Source: Streptomyces sp. NBC_01276 (lineage in GTDB: Bacteria > Actinomycetota > Actinomycetes > Streptomycetales > Streptomycetaceae). Taken from it: a stretch of 64,000 nucleotides of DNA. The DNA lies in assembly GCF_041435355.1 (NCBI RefSeq), contig NZ_CP108442.1:496001-560000 (forward strand), in the 5' to 3' direction. Position numbers and translations under genes: made by a program. Positions 33,690 to 44,109 of this stretch are shown piece after piece (within the stretch, counting starts at the first letter, position 1; the number at the start of each line of letters is the position of its first letter). Under the pieces are notes generated by a model. It saw only the letters and a program-made list of their open reading frames with translations. It was not told where the DNA came from and searched no databases.

Positions 33690-35306
33690 ATGGATCAGGA
33701 GCACATAGCCGGCGGCGCCGAGGGTGCCGGCCGGCGGCGTTTTCTCGCCATGGCGACGGGGGCGGCCACGGTCGCCGGGATCGGCGCGGTGGCGGGCTGC
33801 GGGACCGGTGACGGTGACGCGCCGAAGGGGGCAGGGGCGGACCGGGGGCCGAAGCCGGACGGCTCCGCGTCGGCGCCCGCGCCGGGGGCGGGGTTCGACG
33901 TGCACGCCGAGAACGCCCGGCCCGGCAACGCCGACTGGCACGTGACCAAGGCCGGTCCGGCCCGCGCCATCGAGGGCTTCGCGGACCGGGTGTCGGTCCT
34001 GCCCGGCGAGTCCTTCGGGCTGCACGTGTCGACCACCGCGCCCCGGTTCACCGTCTCCGCCTACCGGATGGGCTGGTACGGCGGGGCCCGGGCCCGCCTG
34101 GTGTGGCGTTCGGAGGCGCTGCCCGGGGTCCGCCAGCCGGAGCACACGGTGGAGCCCGGGACCCGTATGGTCCGCACCCGGTGGCCGCGTACCGCCTCGG
34201 TTGACACCAAGGGCTGGCCCGAGGGCTGCTACCTGCTGAGGCTCGACGCGCAGGGAGGCGAGGGCCAGCGGTTCGTGCCGGTCACCGTCCGCTCGGCGGC
34301 GACGGCCGGCCGGACGGTGATCGTCAACGCGGTGGCGACCTGGCAGGCGTACAACCGGTGGGGCGGGTACGGCAGCTACGACGGTCCGAGTGGAGGCTAC
34401 GCCTCGCGTTCGCTCACCGTGACCTTCGACCGGCCGTACGAGTACGACGACGGCGCGGGACTGTTCCTCGTCTACGAAGCACCCCTGGTCGCGCTGGCGG
34501 AGCGGCTCGGGATACCCCTCGCGTACGCGACGACGACCGATGTGGCGCGGGAGAAGCGGCTGCTGGAAGGGGCGTCGGCGGTGCTCTCGCTCGGTCACGA
34601 CGAGTACTGGTCGCCGGAGCAGCGCGCGCACTTCACCGCGGCCCGCGACGCGGGCACCAACATCGCGGTCCTGGGTGCGAACTGCTGCTTCCGCCGGATC
34701 CGGCTGGAGGCCTCGGACCTGGGCCCGGACCGTACGGTGGTCTGCTACAAGTCCTCCTACGACCAGGATCCCGGCTTCAAGCGGGGCCACCCGGCCACGG
34801 TCGACTTCCGCTCGCCGCCCGCGGCGGACCCCGAGAGCTCCCTGCTCGGCGTGATCTACGACGGGTACCCGGTGGACGCCCCGTACGTGGTGACGAACCC
34901 GGGCCACTGGCTGTTCGAGGGAACGGGAGCCAAGGCCGGCGACAGCTTCGCGCACCTGGTCGGCGTGGAGTACGACAAGGTCAACACCGGTTTCCCGACG
35001 CCCCGCCCGATCGAGATCCTGGCCCACTCCCCGGTGGTGTGCGAGGGGCGGCCCAGCCACCAGGACTCGGCCTACTACACCGTGCCCGGCGGGGCGGGGG
35101 TGTTCGCGACGGGCACGATGCGCTGGGTCGAGGCGCTCGACGCGTCGGGCGACGGCCGCGGCGGTGCCAACCACGGCCTGGACGCGCGCGCCGGCGCGCT
35201 GACCACGCGGGTGACGGAGAACCTGCTGCGGGTCTTCGCCGCGGGCCCGGCCGGGCGGAGCCGCCCCGCGCGGGACAACGTCAAGGAGGTGTACGGCGGA
35301 CCGTGA
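33690..35306 (+). CDS. Tat lipoprotein with N,N-dimethylformamidase beta-subunit-like domain
   Basis: Exported protein of 538 residues. GRRRFLAMATGAATVAGIGAVAGCG combines a twin-arginine motif and a lipobox Cys. The mature part opens with a beta-sandwich (GFADRVSVLPGESFGLHVSTT, FTVSAYRMGWYGGARARLVW). It continues with the DMFase-like core TWQAYNRWGGYGSYDG, VYEAPLVALAERLGIPLAYATTTD, LGHDEYWSPEQR and the C-terminal GVFATGTMRWVEALD. The real substrate in Streptomyces is unknown; deformylation is not implied. The start is the ATG nine bases after a CATAAC -10-like sequence, with no obvious ribosome site. Confidence 0.78.
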   Translation: MDQEHIAGGAEGAGRRRFLAMATGAATVAGIGAVAGCGTGDGDAPKGAGADRGPKPDGSASAPAPGAGFDVHAENARPGNADWHVTKAGPARAIEGFADRVSVLPGESFGLHVSTTAPRFTVSAYRMGWYGGARARLVWRSEALPGVRQPEHTVEPGTRMVRTRWPRTASVDTKGWPEGCYLLRLDAQGGEGQRFVPVTVRSAATAGRTVIVNAVATWQAYNRWGGYGSYDGPSGGYASRSLTVTFDRPYEYDDGAGLFLVYEAPLVALAERLGIPLAYATTTDVAREKRLLEGASAVLSLGHDEYWSPEQRAHFTAARDAGTNIAVLGANCCFRRIRLEASDLGPDRTVVCYKSSYDQDPGFKRGHPATVDFRSPPAADPESSLLGVIYDGYPVDAPYVVTNPGHWLFEGTGAKAGDSFAHLVGVEYDKVNTGFPTPRPIEILAHSPVVCEGRPSHQDSAYYTVPGGAGVFATGTMRWVEALDASGDGRGGANHGLDARAGALTTRVTENLLRVFAAGPAGRSRPARDNVKEVYGGP

Positions 35307-35446
35307 GGCCCGCGGCCCGCATGTGGCGATATCGGTGGACTCCGCCCGGACGGGCTGATTAGGATCACGAGCACGGCATCGCGTGTCGGTCACCGGCCGG
35401 GTGAGGCATGGAGGTGCCGTGACGTGCCTTGCGGAGGCATTCACCC

Positions 35447-35827
35447 ATGTCGGTCCAGCTGAACCACACGATCATCCACTCCCGCGACAACCGGGAGTCC
35501 GCCGAATTCCTGGCGCACATCCTCGGCCTCGAAGTCGGCCCCGAGTGGGGCCCCTTCGTCCCGGTGTCCACCGCGAACGGGGTCACCCTGGACTTCGCCA
35601 CCATCCAGGCGGAGTCCATCACCGTGCAGCACTACGCGTTCCTCGTCTCGGAGGCGGAGTTCGACGCGGCGTTCGAGAAGATCCAGGCGGCGGGCATCCC
35701 GTACTTCGCCGACCCGCACGGCAAGCACCCGGGCGAGATCAACCACAACGACGGCGGGCGCGGGGTCTACTTCCCGGACCCGGACGGGCACGGTATGGAG
35801 ATCATCACCCGCCCGTACGGCGGCTAG
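35447..35827 (+). CDS. VOC-family protein (glyoxalase/dioxygenase fold)
   Basis: Single-domain protein of 126 residues. LNHTIIHSRDNRESAEFLAHILGLEVGPEWG is the first VOC half, with His as metal ligand. HYAFLVSEAEFDAAFEKIQAAG and GGRGVYFPDPDGHGMEIITRPYG give the second half, with Glu in the last strand. The pattern resembles bleomycin-resistance/glyoxalase proteins. GGAGG lies ten bases upstream of the ATG. A very strong hairpin terminator follows. Confidence 0.85.
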   Translation: MSVQLNHTIIHSRDNRESAEFLAHILGLEVGPEWGPFVPVSTANGVTLDFATIQAESITVQHYAFLVSEAEFDAAFEKIQAAGIPYFADPHGKHPGEINHNDGGRGVYFPDPDGHGMEIITRPYGG

Positions 35828-35848
35828 ACAGGGAACATCGCAGCGCCA

Positions 35849-35887
35849 GGAGGGGCCCGCGGCGCAGTGTGCGCCGCGGGCCCCTCC
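35849..35887 (+). terminator. Strong rho-independent-like terminator
   Basis: A perfect 18-bp GC-rich stem (35849-35866 with 35870-35887) and a 3-base loop, 22 bp after the VOC stop. Confidence 0.85.
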
Positions 35888-35921
35888 GCCTGTCCGGGCG
35901 GGAGGGGCTCCGGGGTCACCC

Positions 35922-35960
35922 GTGGACAGATAGTCCACGCGTAGATAGTCTGTGGACAGA
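35922..35960. promoter_or_regulatory. Candidate operator of the SRPBCC-MarR operon
   Basis: GTGGAC-AGATA-GTCCAC is a palindrome at 35922-35938. The nonamer GTGGACAGA occurs at 35922-35930 and again at 35952-35960, and AGATAGTC also occurs twice. The cluster of repeats lies 28-66 bp before the SRPBCC start and fits a double MarR-type site. Confidence 0.55.
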
Positions 35961-35987
35961 ACATTAGCCGTCGAGGGAGACCGCACC

Positions 35988-36449
35988 ATGTGGACCTACG
36001 AGCACAGCGTCGAGACCACCGCCACCGCCTCCTCCGTCTGGCACCTCTGGGCCGACGTCGAGCGCTGGGCGGACTGGAACTCCGAGATCGAGAAGATCGA
36101 GATCGACGGGCCGTTCGCGGTGGGCACCCGCATCACCATGACCCCGCCCGGCGAGGACCCGATCCCGCTGCTCATCGCGGAGGCCGTGGAAGACGAACTC
36201 TTCGTCGACGAGGCCCGGTTCGGGGGCCTGCTGCTGCGCACCCTGCACCGCGTCGACCCGGCCGGGCAGGGCCGGATCCGCGTGACCTACCGGATGGAGA
36301 TCACCGGAACGGGCGCGGACGAGGCCGGCCCCGAGATCGGACCCGGCATCACCGCCGACTGGCCGGACACCATGGCCGCGCTGACCCGACTGGCCGAGGC
36401 GGCCGGGACTTCCGAGACGGACGAGGCGAACGAGGCGGCGGTGCTCTGA
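35988..36449 (+). CDS. SRPBCC (START-like) family protein
   Basis: Cytosolic protein of 153 residues with the helix-grip fold. SVETTATASSVWHLWADVERWADWNSEIEKIEIDG is the typical opening of polyketide-cyclase/dehydrase-type SRPBCC proteins, followed by GTRITMTPPGEDPIPLLI and RVTYRMEITG strands. It binds a hydrophobic ligand in a central cavity; the ligand is unknown. Its TGA shares one base with the ATG of the MarR gene, so both are cotranscribed from the operator-rich region upstream. Confidence 0.82.
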   Translation: MWTYEHSVETTATASSVWHLWADVERWADWNSEIEKIEIDGPFAVGTRITMTPPGEDPIPLLIAEAVEDELFVDEARFGGLLLRTLHRVDPAGQGRIRVTYRMEITGTGADEAGPEIGPGITADWPDTMAALTRLAEAAGTSETDEANEAAVL

Positions 36450-36877
36450 TGGCGCTGCGGCCCGCCGACAGCCCCGGCTTCCTGCTGTGGCACGCCACGC
36501 TGCGCTGGCAGCGCGACATCGCCGCGGCACTGGCGCCGATCGGCCTCACCCACGTGCAGTTCGTGCTGCTCGCCTGCGCCTGGTGGCTCAACGGCCAGGG
36601 CGAACACCCCAACCAGCTGGCCCTGGCGCGCCAAGCCGGCACGGACGTCAAAATGACCTCCCAGGTGCTGCGGGCCCTGGAGCAGAAGGGGCTCATCGAG
36701 CGGGAGGTCGACCCGGCCGACACCCGGGCCAAGCGGCTCCGGGTCACCGAGGCGGGCGCCGAGCTGGCACCCCGGGCGATCGCCGCCGTCGAGGCCGCCG
36801 ATGCGGAATTCTTCCGCGCGGTCCCCCTCGACGAGGCCCTGCCCCTCCTGCGCCGCCTGGCCCTCCCCGAGGAGTGA
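36449..36877 (+). CDS. MarR-family transcriptional regulator
   Basis: Winged-helix regulator of 142 residues. Domain order is standard: dimerisation helix (GFLLWHATLRWQRDIAAALAPIGLTHVQFVLLACAWWL), HTH (NQLALARQAGTDVKMTSQVLRALEQKGLIER), wing (VDPADTRAKRLRVTEAGAEL) and a C-terminal dimer helix. It probably senses the ligand bound or processed by the SRPBCC partner and autoregulates through the repeats at 35922-35960; both points are inferred. Confidence 0.87.
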   Translation: MALRPADSPGFLLWHATLRWQRDIAAALAPIGLTHVQFVLLACAWWLNGQGEHPNQLALARQAGTDVKMTSQVLRALEQKGLIEREVDPADTRAKRLRVTEAGAELAPRAIAAVEAADAEFFRAVPLDEALPLLRRLALPEE

Positions 36878-37211
36878 CCCCAAGCCCCGGCCCAAGCCCC
36901 GGCCCCGGCCCGGACCGGGTCCGGTCGAACGGGTCCGGTCGGAACGGGTCGGCCACGGCCGGGCGGGCGCTCGCCTCGCCCCCCGCCCCCGCCCCCGTCC
37001 GAGCCCACCGGGCCGGGGCCTCACGCCCGGCCGCCGCCGCGCCCGCACCGCGCGTACCGAACGCGGCGTGGCCGGGGCTGCCCGGCAGCCGCGCCGGTGC
37101 CGGGCGAACCGCACGGCCCTGCGGAAGGCCGCCCACAGGAACAGCGGAACCGCGATCAGCAGCACGAGTGCGGGGCCCGTCAGCAGATTCAGCACGTCCC
37201 GTGAACGGGCG
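36878..37211. other. Gap of 334 bp: low-complexity GC-rich DNA and a possible small membrane ORF
   Basis: The left part holds short direct repeats (CAAGCCCCGGCC at 36881 and 36893; GGGTCCGGTC twice near 36917-36940). On the minus strand from GTG 37195, 17 bp after the ABC ATPase stop, a frame begins VLNLLTGPALVLLIAVPLFLWAAF with good third-base bias. It then runs on through Arg/Pro-rich sequence and into the MarR gene without stopping. It may be a small membrane protein that has lost its own stop. Not called as a gene. Confidence 0.4.
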
Positions 37212-38042
37212 TCAGGGCGCCGCCGTTCCCTCCGGCGCGTACCGCGGTCGTGCGGCGGCCGGGTCCGGGGGGAGGTAGACGATGCTGGGGGCGCCCGTGG
37301 TCGGGTGGGTGCCGATGCGCGTGCGGACGCCGTAGACCTCGGCCAGCAGGTCCTCCGTCAGCACCTCGCCCGGCGCCCCGGACGCGACCACCCGGCCGCC
37401 CGCCAGGACGTACAGCCGGTCGCAGAAGGACGCCGCCAGGTTGAGGTCGTGCAGGACCAGCAGGCTCGTCGTGGGCAGGCCGCGCACCAGGTCCAGGACC
37501 TCCAGCTGGTAGCGGATGTCGAGGTGGTTGGTCGGCTCGTCCAGGGCGAGGAGGCCCGTTTCCTGGACGAGGGCGCGGGCGACGAGCGCGCGCTGGCGTT
37601 CGCCGCCGGACAGCTCCTCGAAGCGCCGCGCCGCGAAGGCGGTCGCGCCGACCGTCTCCAGGGCCCGGTCGACGCGCACCGCGTCTCCCGGGCCGTCCTG
37701 TTCCCAGAACCGCTTGTGCGGGCTGCGCCCCATGGCGACGACCTCTCGGACCGTCAGGCCCAGGGCGCCGGCGCCGTCCTGGGGCACGGCAGCCACCTTC
37801 CTGGCCCGCTCCTTGACGCTCAGCGAGCCCGCGTCCCTCCCGTCGAGGAGCACGCGGCCGGCGGTGGGCCGCAGAGTCCCGTAGACGCAACGCAGCAGCG
37901 TGGTCTTGCCACTGCCGTTCGGCCCGACCACGGCGACCGTCTCCCCCGGCCGGGCGGTCAGGTCGACTCCGCGCAGCAGCGGCTGCCCGTCGGTCTCGTA
38001 ACGCACGGCCTCGACGGTGAGTTCCACCGGACGCCCCGTCAT
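37212..38042 (-). CDS. ABC importer ATPase, BtuD/FecE type (probable cobalamin uptake)
   Basis: Nucleotide-binding subunit of 276 residues. Walker A is VGPNGSGKTTLL, the Q-loop VAAVPQDG, the signature LSGGERQRA, Walker B LLALDEPTNHLDI and the H-loop LLVLHDLNLA. The YGVRTRIGTHPTTGAPSIVYLP tail is typical of the iron-siderophore/B12 class. Its ATG overlaps the stop of the permease gene (ATGA). It is the last gene of the three-gene operon whose leader carries a cobalamin riboswitch, which is why vitamin B12 is preferred over iron. Confidence 0.87.
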   Translation of the reverse strand: MTGRPVELTVEAVRYETDGQPLLRGVDLTARPGETVAVVGPNGSGKTTLLRCVYGTLRPTAGRVLLDGRDAGSLSVKERARKVAAVPQDGAGALGLTVREVVAMGRSPHKRFWEQDGPGDAVRVDRALETVGATAFAARRFEELSGGERQRALVARALVQETGLLALDEPTNHLDIRYQLEVLDLVRGLPTTSLLVLHDLNLAASFCDRLYVLAGGRVVASGAPGEVLTEDLLAEVYGVRTRIGTHPTTGAPSIVYLPPDPAAARPRYAPEGTAAP

Positions 38043-39082
38043 CCGCCCACCCCCTCGCCGCGTCCGGACCTGCGCAGCATCCACAGGAAGAACGGCCCTC
38101 CCACCAGGGCGGTGACCACGCCGACCGGTATCTCCTCGGGCGCGGCCGCCGTACGGGCCAGCAGGTCGGCCAGGGTCAGGAACACGGCTCCGCCCAGCGC
38201 GGCGACGGGCAGCAGTGCCCGGTGACCGGCTCCCACCACCATCCGGGCGGCGTGCGGAACCATCAGCCCGACGAAGCCGATCGCCCCGCTGGAGGCCACC
38301 AGCACCCCGATGACGAGGGAGGTGAGCACGAACGCGGCGGCCCGGAACCGGCCGGTGTCCAGCCCGAGGGTGTGCGCGCCCTCCTCCCCCGCGAGCAGCA
38401 GGTCGAGGGGCCGGGCCAGGGTGACGAGCACGCCGGTACCGGCGAACAGCGCGGCCGCGGGCAGGGCCAGTTCGTCCCAGCGGGCCCCGCCCAGGCCGCC
38501 CAGGGTCCAGAACAGCACGGAGCGCATCTGGTCGGGGCTCGCGGACAGTACGAGCACCAGGCTGGTCAGGGCGGAGAGCACGTACTGCACGGCGACCCCG
38601 GCCAGGATCAGCCGGCCGGTGGTCATGGTGCCGCCGCGCCGGGCCAGGGCGTGGACGGTGACGAGCGCGGCCATCGAACCGGCGAACGCGGCGAGCGGCA
38701 CCCCGGCCCCGCCCGCGGTCCCGGCGGCCCCCGCACCGGCGGCCGTACCGAAGACGATGACGAGCACGGCTCCCGCGGAGGCGCCCGATGAGGCGCCGAG
38801 CAGGAAGGGGTCGGCGAGCGGGTTGCGCACGAGGGCCTGGAGCACCGCGCCGGCGACGGCGAGTCCGGCGCCGACGACCGTGCCGAGCAGGACGCGCGGC
38901 ATGCGGACGTCCCACACGATGGAGGCGAAGGCTCCGCCCGGCGCGTCCGGTCCGGCCAGGACGAGGTCGAGGACCCGGCCGGGGGCGATCCGTACGGGCC
39001 CCAGGGCGAGCCCGGCCACCGCCGAAGCCGCCAGCACGGCGGCGAGGAGCAGGAGGACGGTGGCGGTCCGGCGACGCCTCAC
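38039..39082 (-). CDS. ABC importer permease, BtuC/FecCD family (probable cobalamin uptake)
   Basis: Membrane subunit of 347 residues with about ten helices. Family blocks are visible: WDVRMPRVLLGTVVGAGLAVAGAVLQALVRNPLADPFLLGASSGASAGAV near the start, RLILAGVAVQYVLSAL and FWTLGGLGGARWDEL in the middle, and GAIGFVGLMVPHAARMVVGAGHRALLPVAAL towards the end. The GTG start overlaps the stop of the binding protein (GTGA), so synthesis is coupled. It forms a channel dimer with the ATPase encoded next. Confidence 0.9.
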   Translation of the reverse strand: MRRRRTATVLLLLAAVLAASAVAGLALGPVRIAPGRVLDLVLAGPDAPGGAFASIVWDVRMPRVLLGTVVGAGLAVAGAVLQALVRNPLADPFLLGASSGASAGAVLVIVFGTAAGAGAAGTAGGAGVPLAAFAGSMAALVTVHALARRGGTMTTGRLILAGVAVQYVLSALTSLVLVLSASPDQMRSVLFWTLGGLGGARWDELALPAAALFAGTGVLVTLARPLDLLLAGEEGAHTLGLDTGRFRAAAFVLTSLVIGVLVASSGAIGFVGLMVPHAARMVVGAGHRALLPVAALGGAVFLTLADLLARTAAAPEEIPVGVVTALVGGPFFLWMLRRSGRGEGVGG

Positions 39083-40080
39083 GCGGCGTCGGGGTGGAGT
39101 TGGCGGCCCAGGGACTCGACGGCGTCGGCGACGCGTACGCCGAGTACGGCGGAGGAGAGCGGCAGTACGACGAACCGCCGGTTCTTCACGGCGGGAACCT
39201 GAGCCAGCGCCGGGTCGTTGAGCAGGCGTTGCTTCTTGGACTCCACGGTGGTGCCGCCGTAGTCGTGGATGAGGACGACCTCCGGCTTGCGCTCGATGAC
39301 CTTCTCCCAGGACACGTCGCCGAAGGTGTCGTCGAGGTCGGCGAAGACGTTCGTGCCTCCGGCGAGGGTGACGATCTCGTTGCCGACGCCCTTGCCGCCC
39401 GAGGTGAAGGCGGAGCCCTCGCCGGAGTCGTAGACGAAGACGGACGGCCTGGGCGCGTCCTTCAGCCGCGCGGTGACGGCGTCGACGCGGCGCTGCTCGT
39501 CCTCCACGAGGGCCGCGCCGCGTTCGGGCACGCCGAAGGTCCGGGCGACCTCGGTGATCTCGGTCTTCAGCTGGGCGAGGCCGACCGGGCCCCGGGTGCA
39601 GTACTCCACGCTCAGCCGGGAGCCGATGCCGGACCGGGCGAGCCCTTCACGGTCCCGGCCCTGGCCCTTGTCGAATGCGCTGGCGTAACCGCCGTACACG
39701 AAGTCGGGGTCGGCTCCGAGGAGCACCTCTTTGGAGGGGTATTCCCCGGCCAGCACCTTGATCTTGTCGTAGGCGGGCCGGTAGGCGGGGAGCACGGAGT
39801 CGTCGAGGTAGGCCGTGCCGACCATCCGGTCCTCCAGTCCGAGGGCCAGCATGATCTCGGTGGCGTGCTGGTTCATGGTGACGGCCCGCTCGGGCGGGGC
39901 CTGGTAGGTGCTGGTGACACCGCAGTTGGTGACGGTGTACGGGAACCCGGGCGCGGGCCGCGCTCCGGGGCCGGGCCGGGCGGCACCGGCGGATCCGTCG
40001 GCCGGGCCGCCGCACGCGGCGAGCGGAACCAGGAGGGTGAGGGCGGCTATCGAGCGCAGGGTTGCGCGGGAACGCGACAT
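39079..40080 (-). CDS. ABC importer substrate-binding lipoprotein, BtuF-like
   Basis: Extracellular binding protein of 333 residues. The signal peptide ends in a lipobox (LVPLAAC). The body is the helical-backbone class III fold (PF01497): RAVTMNQHATEIMLALGLEDRMVG, GADPDFVYGGYASAF, VFVYDSGEGSAFTSGG, and WEKVIERKPEVVLIHDYGG. It captures the ligand for the permease and ATPase that follow. The cobalamin riboswitch directly upstream makes B12 or a corrinoid the likely ligand; iron-siderophore is the alternative for this fold. Confidence 0.87.
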   Translation of the reverse strand: MSRSRATLRSIAALTLLVPLAACGGPADGSAGAARPGPGARPAPGFPYTVTNCGVTSTYQAPPERAVTMNQHATEIMLALGLEDRMVGTAYLDDSVLPAYRPAYDKIKVLAGEYPSKEVLLGADPDFVYGGYASAFDKGQGRDREGLARSGIGSRLSVEYCTRGPVGLAQLKTEITEVARTFGVPERGAALVEDEQRRVDAVTARLKDAPRPSVFVYDSGEGSAFTSGGKGVGNEIVTLAGGTNVFADLDDTFGDVSWEKVIERKPEVVLIHDYGGTTVESKKQRLLNDPALAQVPAVKNRRFVVLPLSSAVLGVRVADAVESLGRQLHPDAA

Positions 40081-40125
40081 GGCGAGGCCTCTCCGGGGGA
40101 TCCTCGTCCCCGGTCGAAGTGAAGA

Positions 40126-40231
40126 GGCGGCGCGTCAGTGTCTGACTCCCGGGGGCCCGCGGGTGGGCGGAGCTCCGGTCACAGTGGCGGGACCGCACCG
40201 GATTCGCACCGGTTTCCTGTCCTGCGCCGCC
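40126..40231 (-). promoter_or_regulatory. Cobalamin riboswitch
   Basis: On the minus strand the leader reads GGCGGCGC (P1, 40224-40231), then AGGAAACCGGTGCGAATCC, the invariant CCGCCACTGT (40181-40190), then GAGTCAGACACTGAC, and GCGCCGCC (P1 partner, 40126-40133). P1 pairs perfectly over eight bases. The blocks and order are those of the Rfam cobalamin family, in its compact form. Downstream, CGAGG can pair with CCTCG just before the ATG and enclose GGAGAGG, so B12 probably blocks ribosome binding. Confidence 0.9.
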
Positions 40232-40353
40232 TGGGACAACCCGCACAAGTCTGCCAGATGCCCCCTTTGCCCCGAACGGGGGTCCGGAGGACCGACGTAG
40301 CCGTCCGGCCCTGACCGTCGCACTCGAACGGCCGCGGCCGCGGCCCACACGCA

Positions 40354-40408
40354 AACGGCCGGGGGTCCGGACCGGCAGCATTCGCTGCGGTCCGGACCCC
40401 CGGCCGTT
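40354..40408 (-). terminator. Terminator downstream of tRNA-Trp
   Basis: A 20-bp perfect stem (40354-40373 with 40389-40408) extended by GCAGC/GCTGC around an ATTC loop, with one bulged G. It starts seven bases beyond the CCA end of the tRNA and insulates it from the riboswitch operon. Confidence 0.85.
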
Positions 40409-40414
40409 CTCCGA

Positions 40415-42371
<1,957 letters not shown>

Positions 42372-42386
42372 GGGCGGCGGTCCGGT

Positions 42387-42424
42387 CCCGGGGCCGTGCG
42401 GAACCGCCTCCGCACGGCCCCGGG
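42387..42424. terminator. Bidirectional terminator
   Basis: A perfect 16-bp stem (42387-42402 with 42409-42424), 6-base loop, between the convergent cholesterol oxidase and AhpD-like genes. Confidence 0.85.
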
Positions 42425-42429
42425 CCGCT

Positions 42430-42909
42430 TCAGCCGCCCGGCAGCACACAGACGCTGTCGAGGCCCAGCACGTGGTTGAGCCGGCCGAAGGCGAGCCAGG
42501 AGCCGATGCTCATGCTCAGCTCCACGATCTCCAACTGGCTGTAGTGCGCGGTCATCCGCGCCCAGAACTCCTCGTCGAGGTTGTGGTGGTCCAGGGCGTA
42601 GCGCTCCGCGTACTCGGCCGCCAGCCGGGTGCGGTCGTCGAAGGCCCCGGTGGTCCGCCACTCGGTCACCGCGTCGGCGAACCCCTCCTCGACCTTCTCC
42701 CCGTCCCGGTCGGTGCGCCAGTCGAGGCAGAAGACGCAGCCGTTGATCTGCGCGATGCGCAGCCGGGCGGCCTCGAACTCGCGCAGTCCCAGGGTGGTGT
42801 GCGCGTAGACGGACAGGGAGAAGTTGGCCGCGGCCATGCCGATGCCGGGTACCAGATCGCCCCACACGTACTCGATCGGGTGCTGTCCTTCGGGAACGTC
42901 GATCCTCAT
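42430..42909 (-). CDS. Carboxymuconolactone decarboxylase/AhpD-like protein
   Basis: Protein of 159 residues with the all-helical AhpD fold. RLRIAQINGCVFCLDWRTD holds the CxxC pair and the conserved downstream positions of alkylhydroperoxidase-like proteins. LDHHNLDEEFWARMTAHYSQLEIVELSMSIGSWLAFGRLNHVLGL is the second helical block. A role in peroxide reduction or in handling a reactive product is possible. Its ATG overlaps the stop of the DapB-fold gene, so the two are coupled. GGAAGGAAG provides a ribosome site. Confidence 0.8.
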   Translation of the reverse strand: MRIDVPEGQHPIEYVWGDLVPGIGMAAANFSLSVYAHTTLGLREFEAARLRIAQINGCVFCLDWRTDRDGEKVEEGFADAVTEWRTTGAFDDRTRLAAEYAERYALDHHNLDEEFWARMTAHYSQLEIVELSMSIGSWLAFGRLNHVLGLDSVCVLPGG

Positions 42910-43985
42910 GGCTGCTTCCTTCCGAGTTTGCCGACTGCGGGTCGCAGCGGGACGTCGAGTGCGTCGTAGAGCCCCGGTTCGGCGTCGACCAGCCAGTCGA
43001 TGGCGCCGACGAGCCGGCCGACGGCGGTGGCGTTGCCCCCGGCGGAGCGGTTGTCGTCCTCGTCCGTGCACTCGACGGTGACCTCGATGCGCGGGCGGCC
43101 CTCGATGACGACCCGGTGGGCCCCCGTCCCGTCGGGCGGGGTGGGCCAGTCGGGTGCGCAGGACGGGTGGATGCGGGTGACGTGTTCGATGACGATGCGG
43201 GGCTCGCCCCCGACGATGCCCTGCACCTCGAAGCGGATGGCGCCCTGGGTGCCGGCCTCGAACTCGCCCATGGTGCGGGTGGTCACGGTGGTGTCGAGGG
43301 CGCGCCGGTCCGAGGTCTCGCGGATCCCGTCGAGTTCCACGCCGAGGGCGCGGGCCATCATCCGGATCTGGCCGCCCCACACCATGGTCGGGACCGAGGG
43401 CATGAGCATCATCGGCTCGTAGTCCATGGGCCGGCCCATGCCGACCAGGTAGCGGACGGAGTCCGGCTGGTCGTACGTGGAGTAGTCGAAGATCTCCTGG
43501 CAGCGGATCACGTCCACCGTGGTGCCGAGTCCGCTGAGCAGCAGCGGGAGCACGTCGTTGCCCCAGCCGGGGTCGACGCCGGAGGCGAAGAGGGAGCCGC
43601 CGCCTTCCGCGACCGCCGCCAGGACCGGGTCCCGGAACTCGGGCGGGGCGCCGCGGTGGTCGTAGAGGGGGTACAGGGCGGGGCTGACGACGACCGCTCC
43701 GGCCGCGATCGCCCGCGTGATGTCGGTGAGGGCGTCGTCGGGGCGGACGTCGCCGGACGCCGCGTAGACGACGGCGGCGGGCCGGGCGGCGAGCACCGCC
43801 GCGGCGTCGTCGGTCGCCGCCACCCCCAGCCGCCGGGCCAGTCCGGCGAGTTCGCCCGCGTCGCGGCCGATCTTGCGGGGGTTGTGGACGATCACTGCCG
43901 TGAGGGCGAGCGCCGGGTGGGCCTCGACGGCGCGGATCGCCGCGCGGCCGACGTTGCCGGTGCCCCAGACCACCGTGGGAATCAT
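42906..43985 (-). CDS. Dihydrodipicolinate-reductase-fold dehydrogenase
   Basis: NAD(P)-dependent protein of 359 residues. It opens with VVWGTGNVGRAAIRAVEAHPAL, the nucleotide loop of DapB-N-type proteins. Later come VVYAASGDVRPDDALTDI, GVDPGWGNDVLPLLLSGL and EIFDYSTYDQPDSVRYLVGMG. This pattern belongs to the diaminopentanoate-dehydrogenase-like group often found beside sterol or lipid genes in actinobacteria, not to lysine synthesis DapB (about 250 residues). The substrate is unknown. The region upstream of the ATG shows no strong Shine-Dalgarno. It is coupled to the AhpD-like gene. Confidence 0.78.
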   Translation of the reverse strand: MIPTVVWGTGNVGRAAIRAVEAHPALALTAVIVHNPRKIGRDAGELAGLARRLGVAATDDAAAVLAARPAAVVYAASGDVRPDDALTDITRAIAAGAVVVSPALYPLYDHRGAPPEFRDPVLAAVAEGGGSLFASGVDPGWGNDVLPLLLSGLGTTVDVIRCQEIFDYSTYDQPDSVRYLVGMGRPMDYEPMMLMPSVPTMVWGGQIRMMARALGVELDGIRETSDRRALDTTVTTRTMGEFEAGTQGAIRFEVQGIVGGEPRIVIEHVTRIHPSCAPDWPTPPDGTGAHRVVIEGRPRIEVTVECTDEDDNRSAGGNATAVGRLVGAIDWLVDAEPGLYDALDVPLRPAVGKLGRKQP

Positions 43986-44109
43986 GCGCGGAGGGTAGCG
44001 AGGGGGCGCAAAGGTGCCCAGGGCCGTGGAGGATGTTTCTCGGACGGCCGGGCGGCTGCGCGGAAAAACCGTTCCGGCCCGGCGGCGCCCCCCACGTACC
44101 CTCGCGCGC

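Noticed and set aside
36287..37195. Minus-strand frame beginning with a plausible membrane helix after the ABC ATPase
   Set aside because: It runs through the MarR gene and part of the SRPBCC gene without a stop, so the frame as a whole cannot be real; only the first 40 codons look possible.
37212..39082. Assignment of the ABC importer to iron-siderophore uptake
   Set aside because: The protein family allows it, but the leader carries a clear cobalamin riboswitch and no iron-box palindrome was seen, so B12 uptake is preferred.
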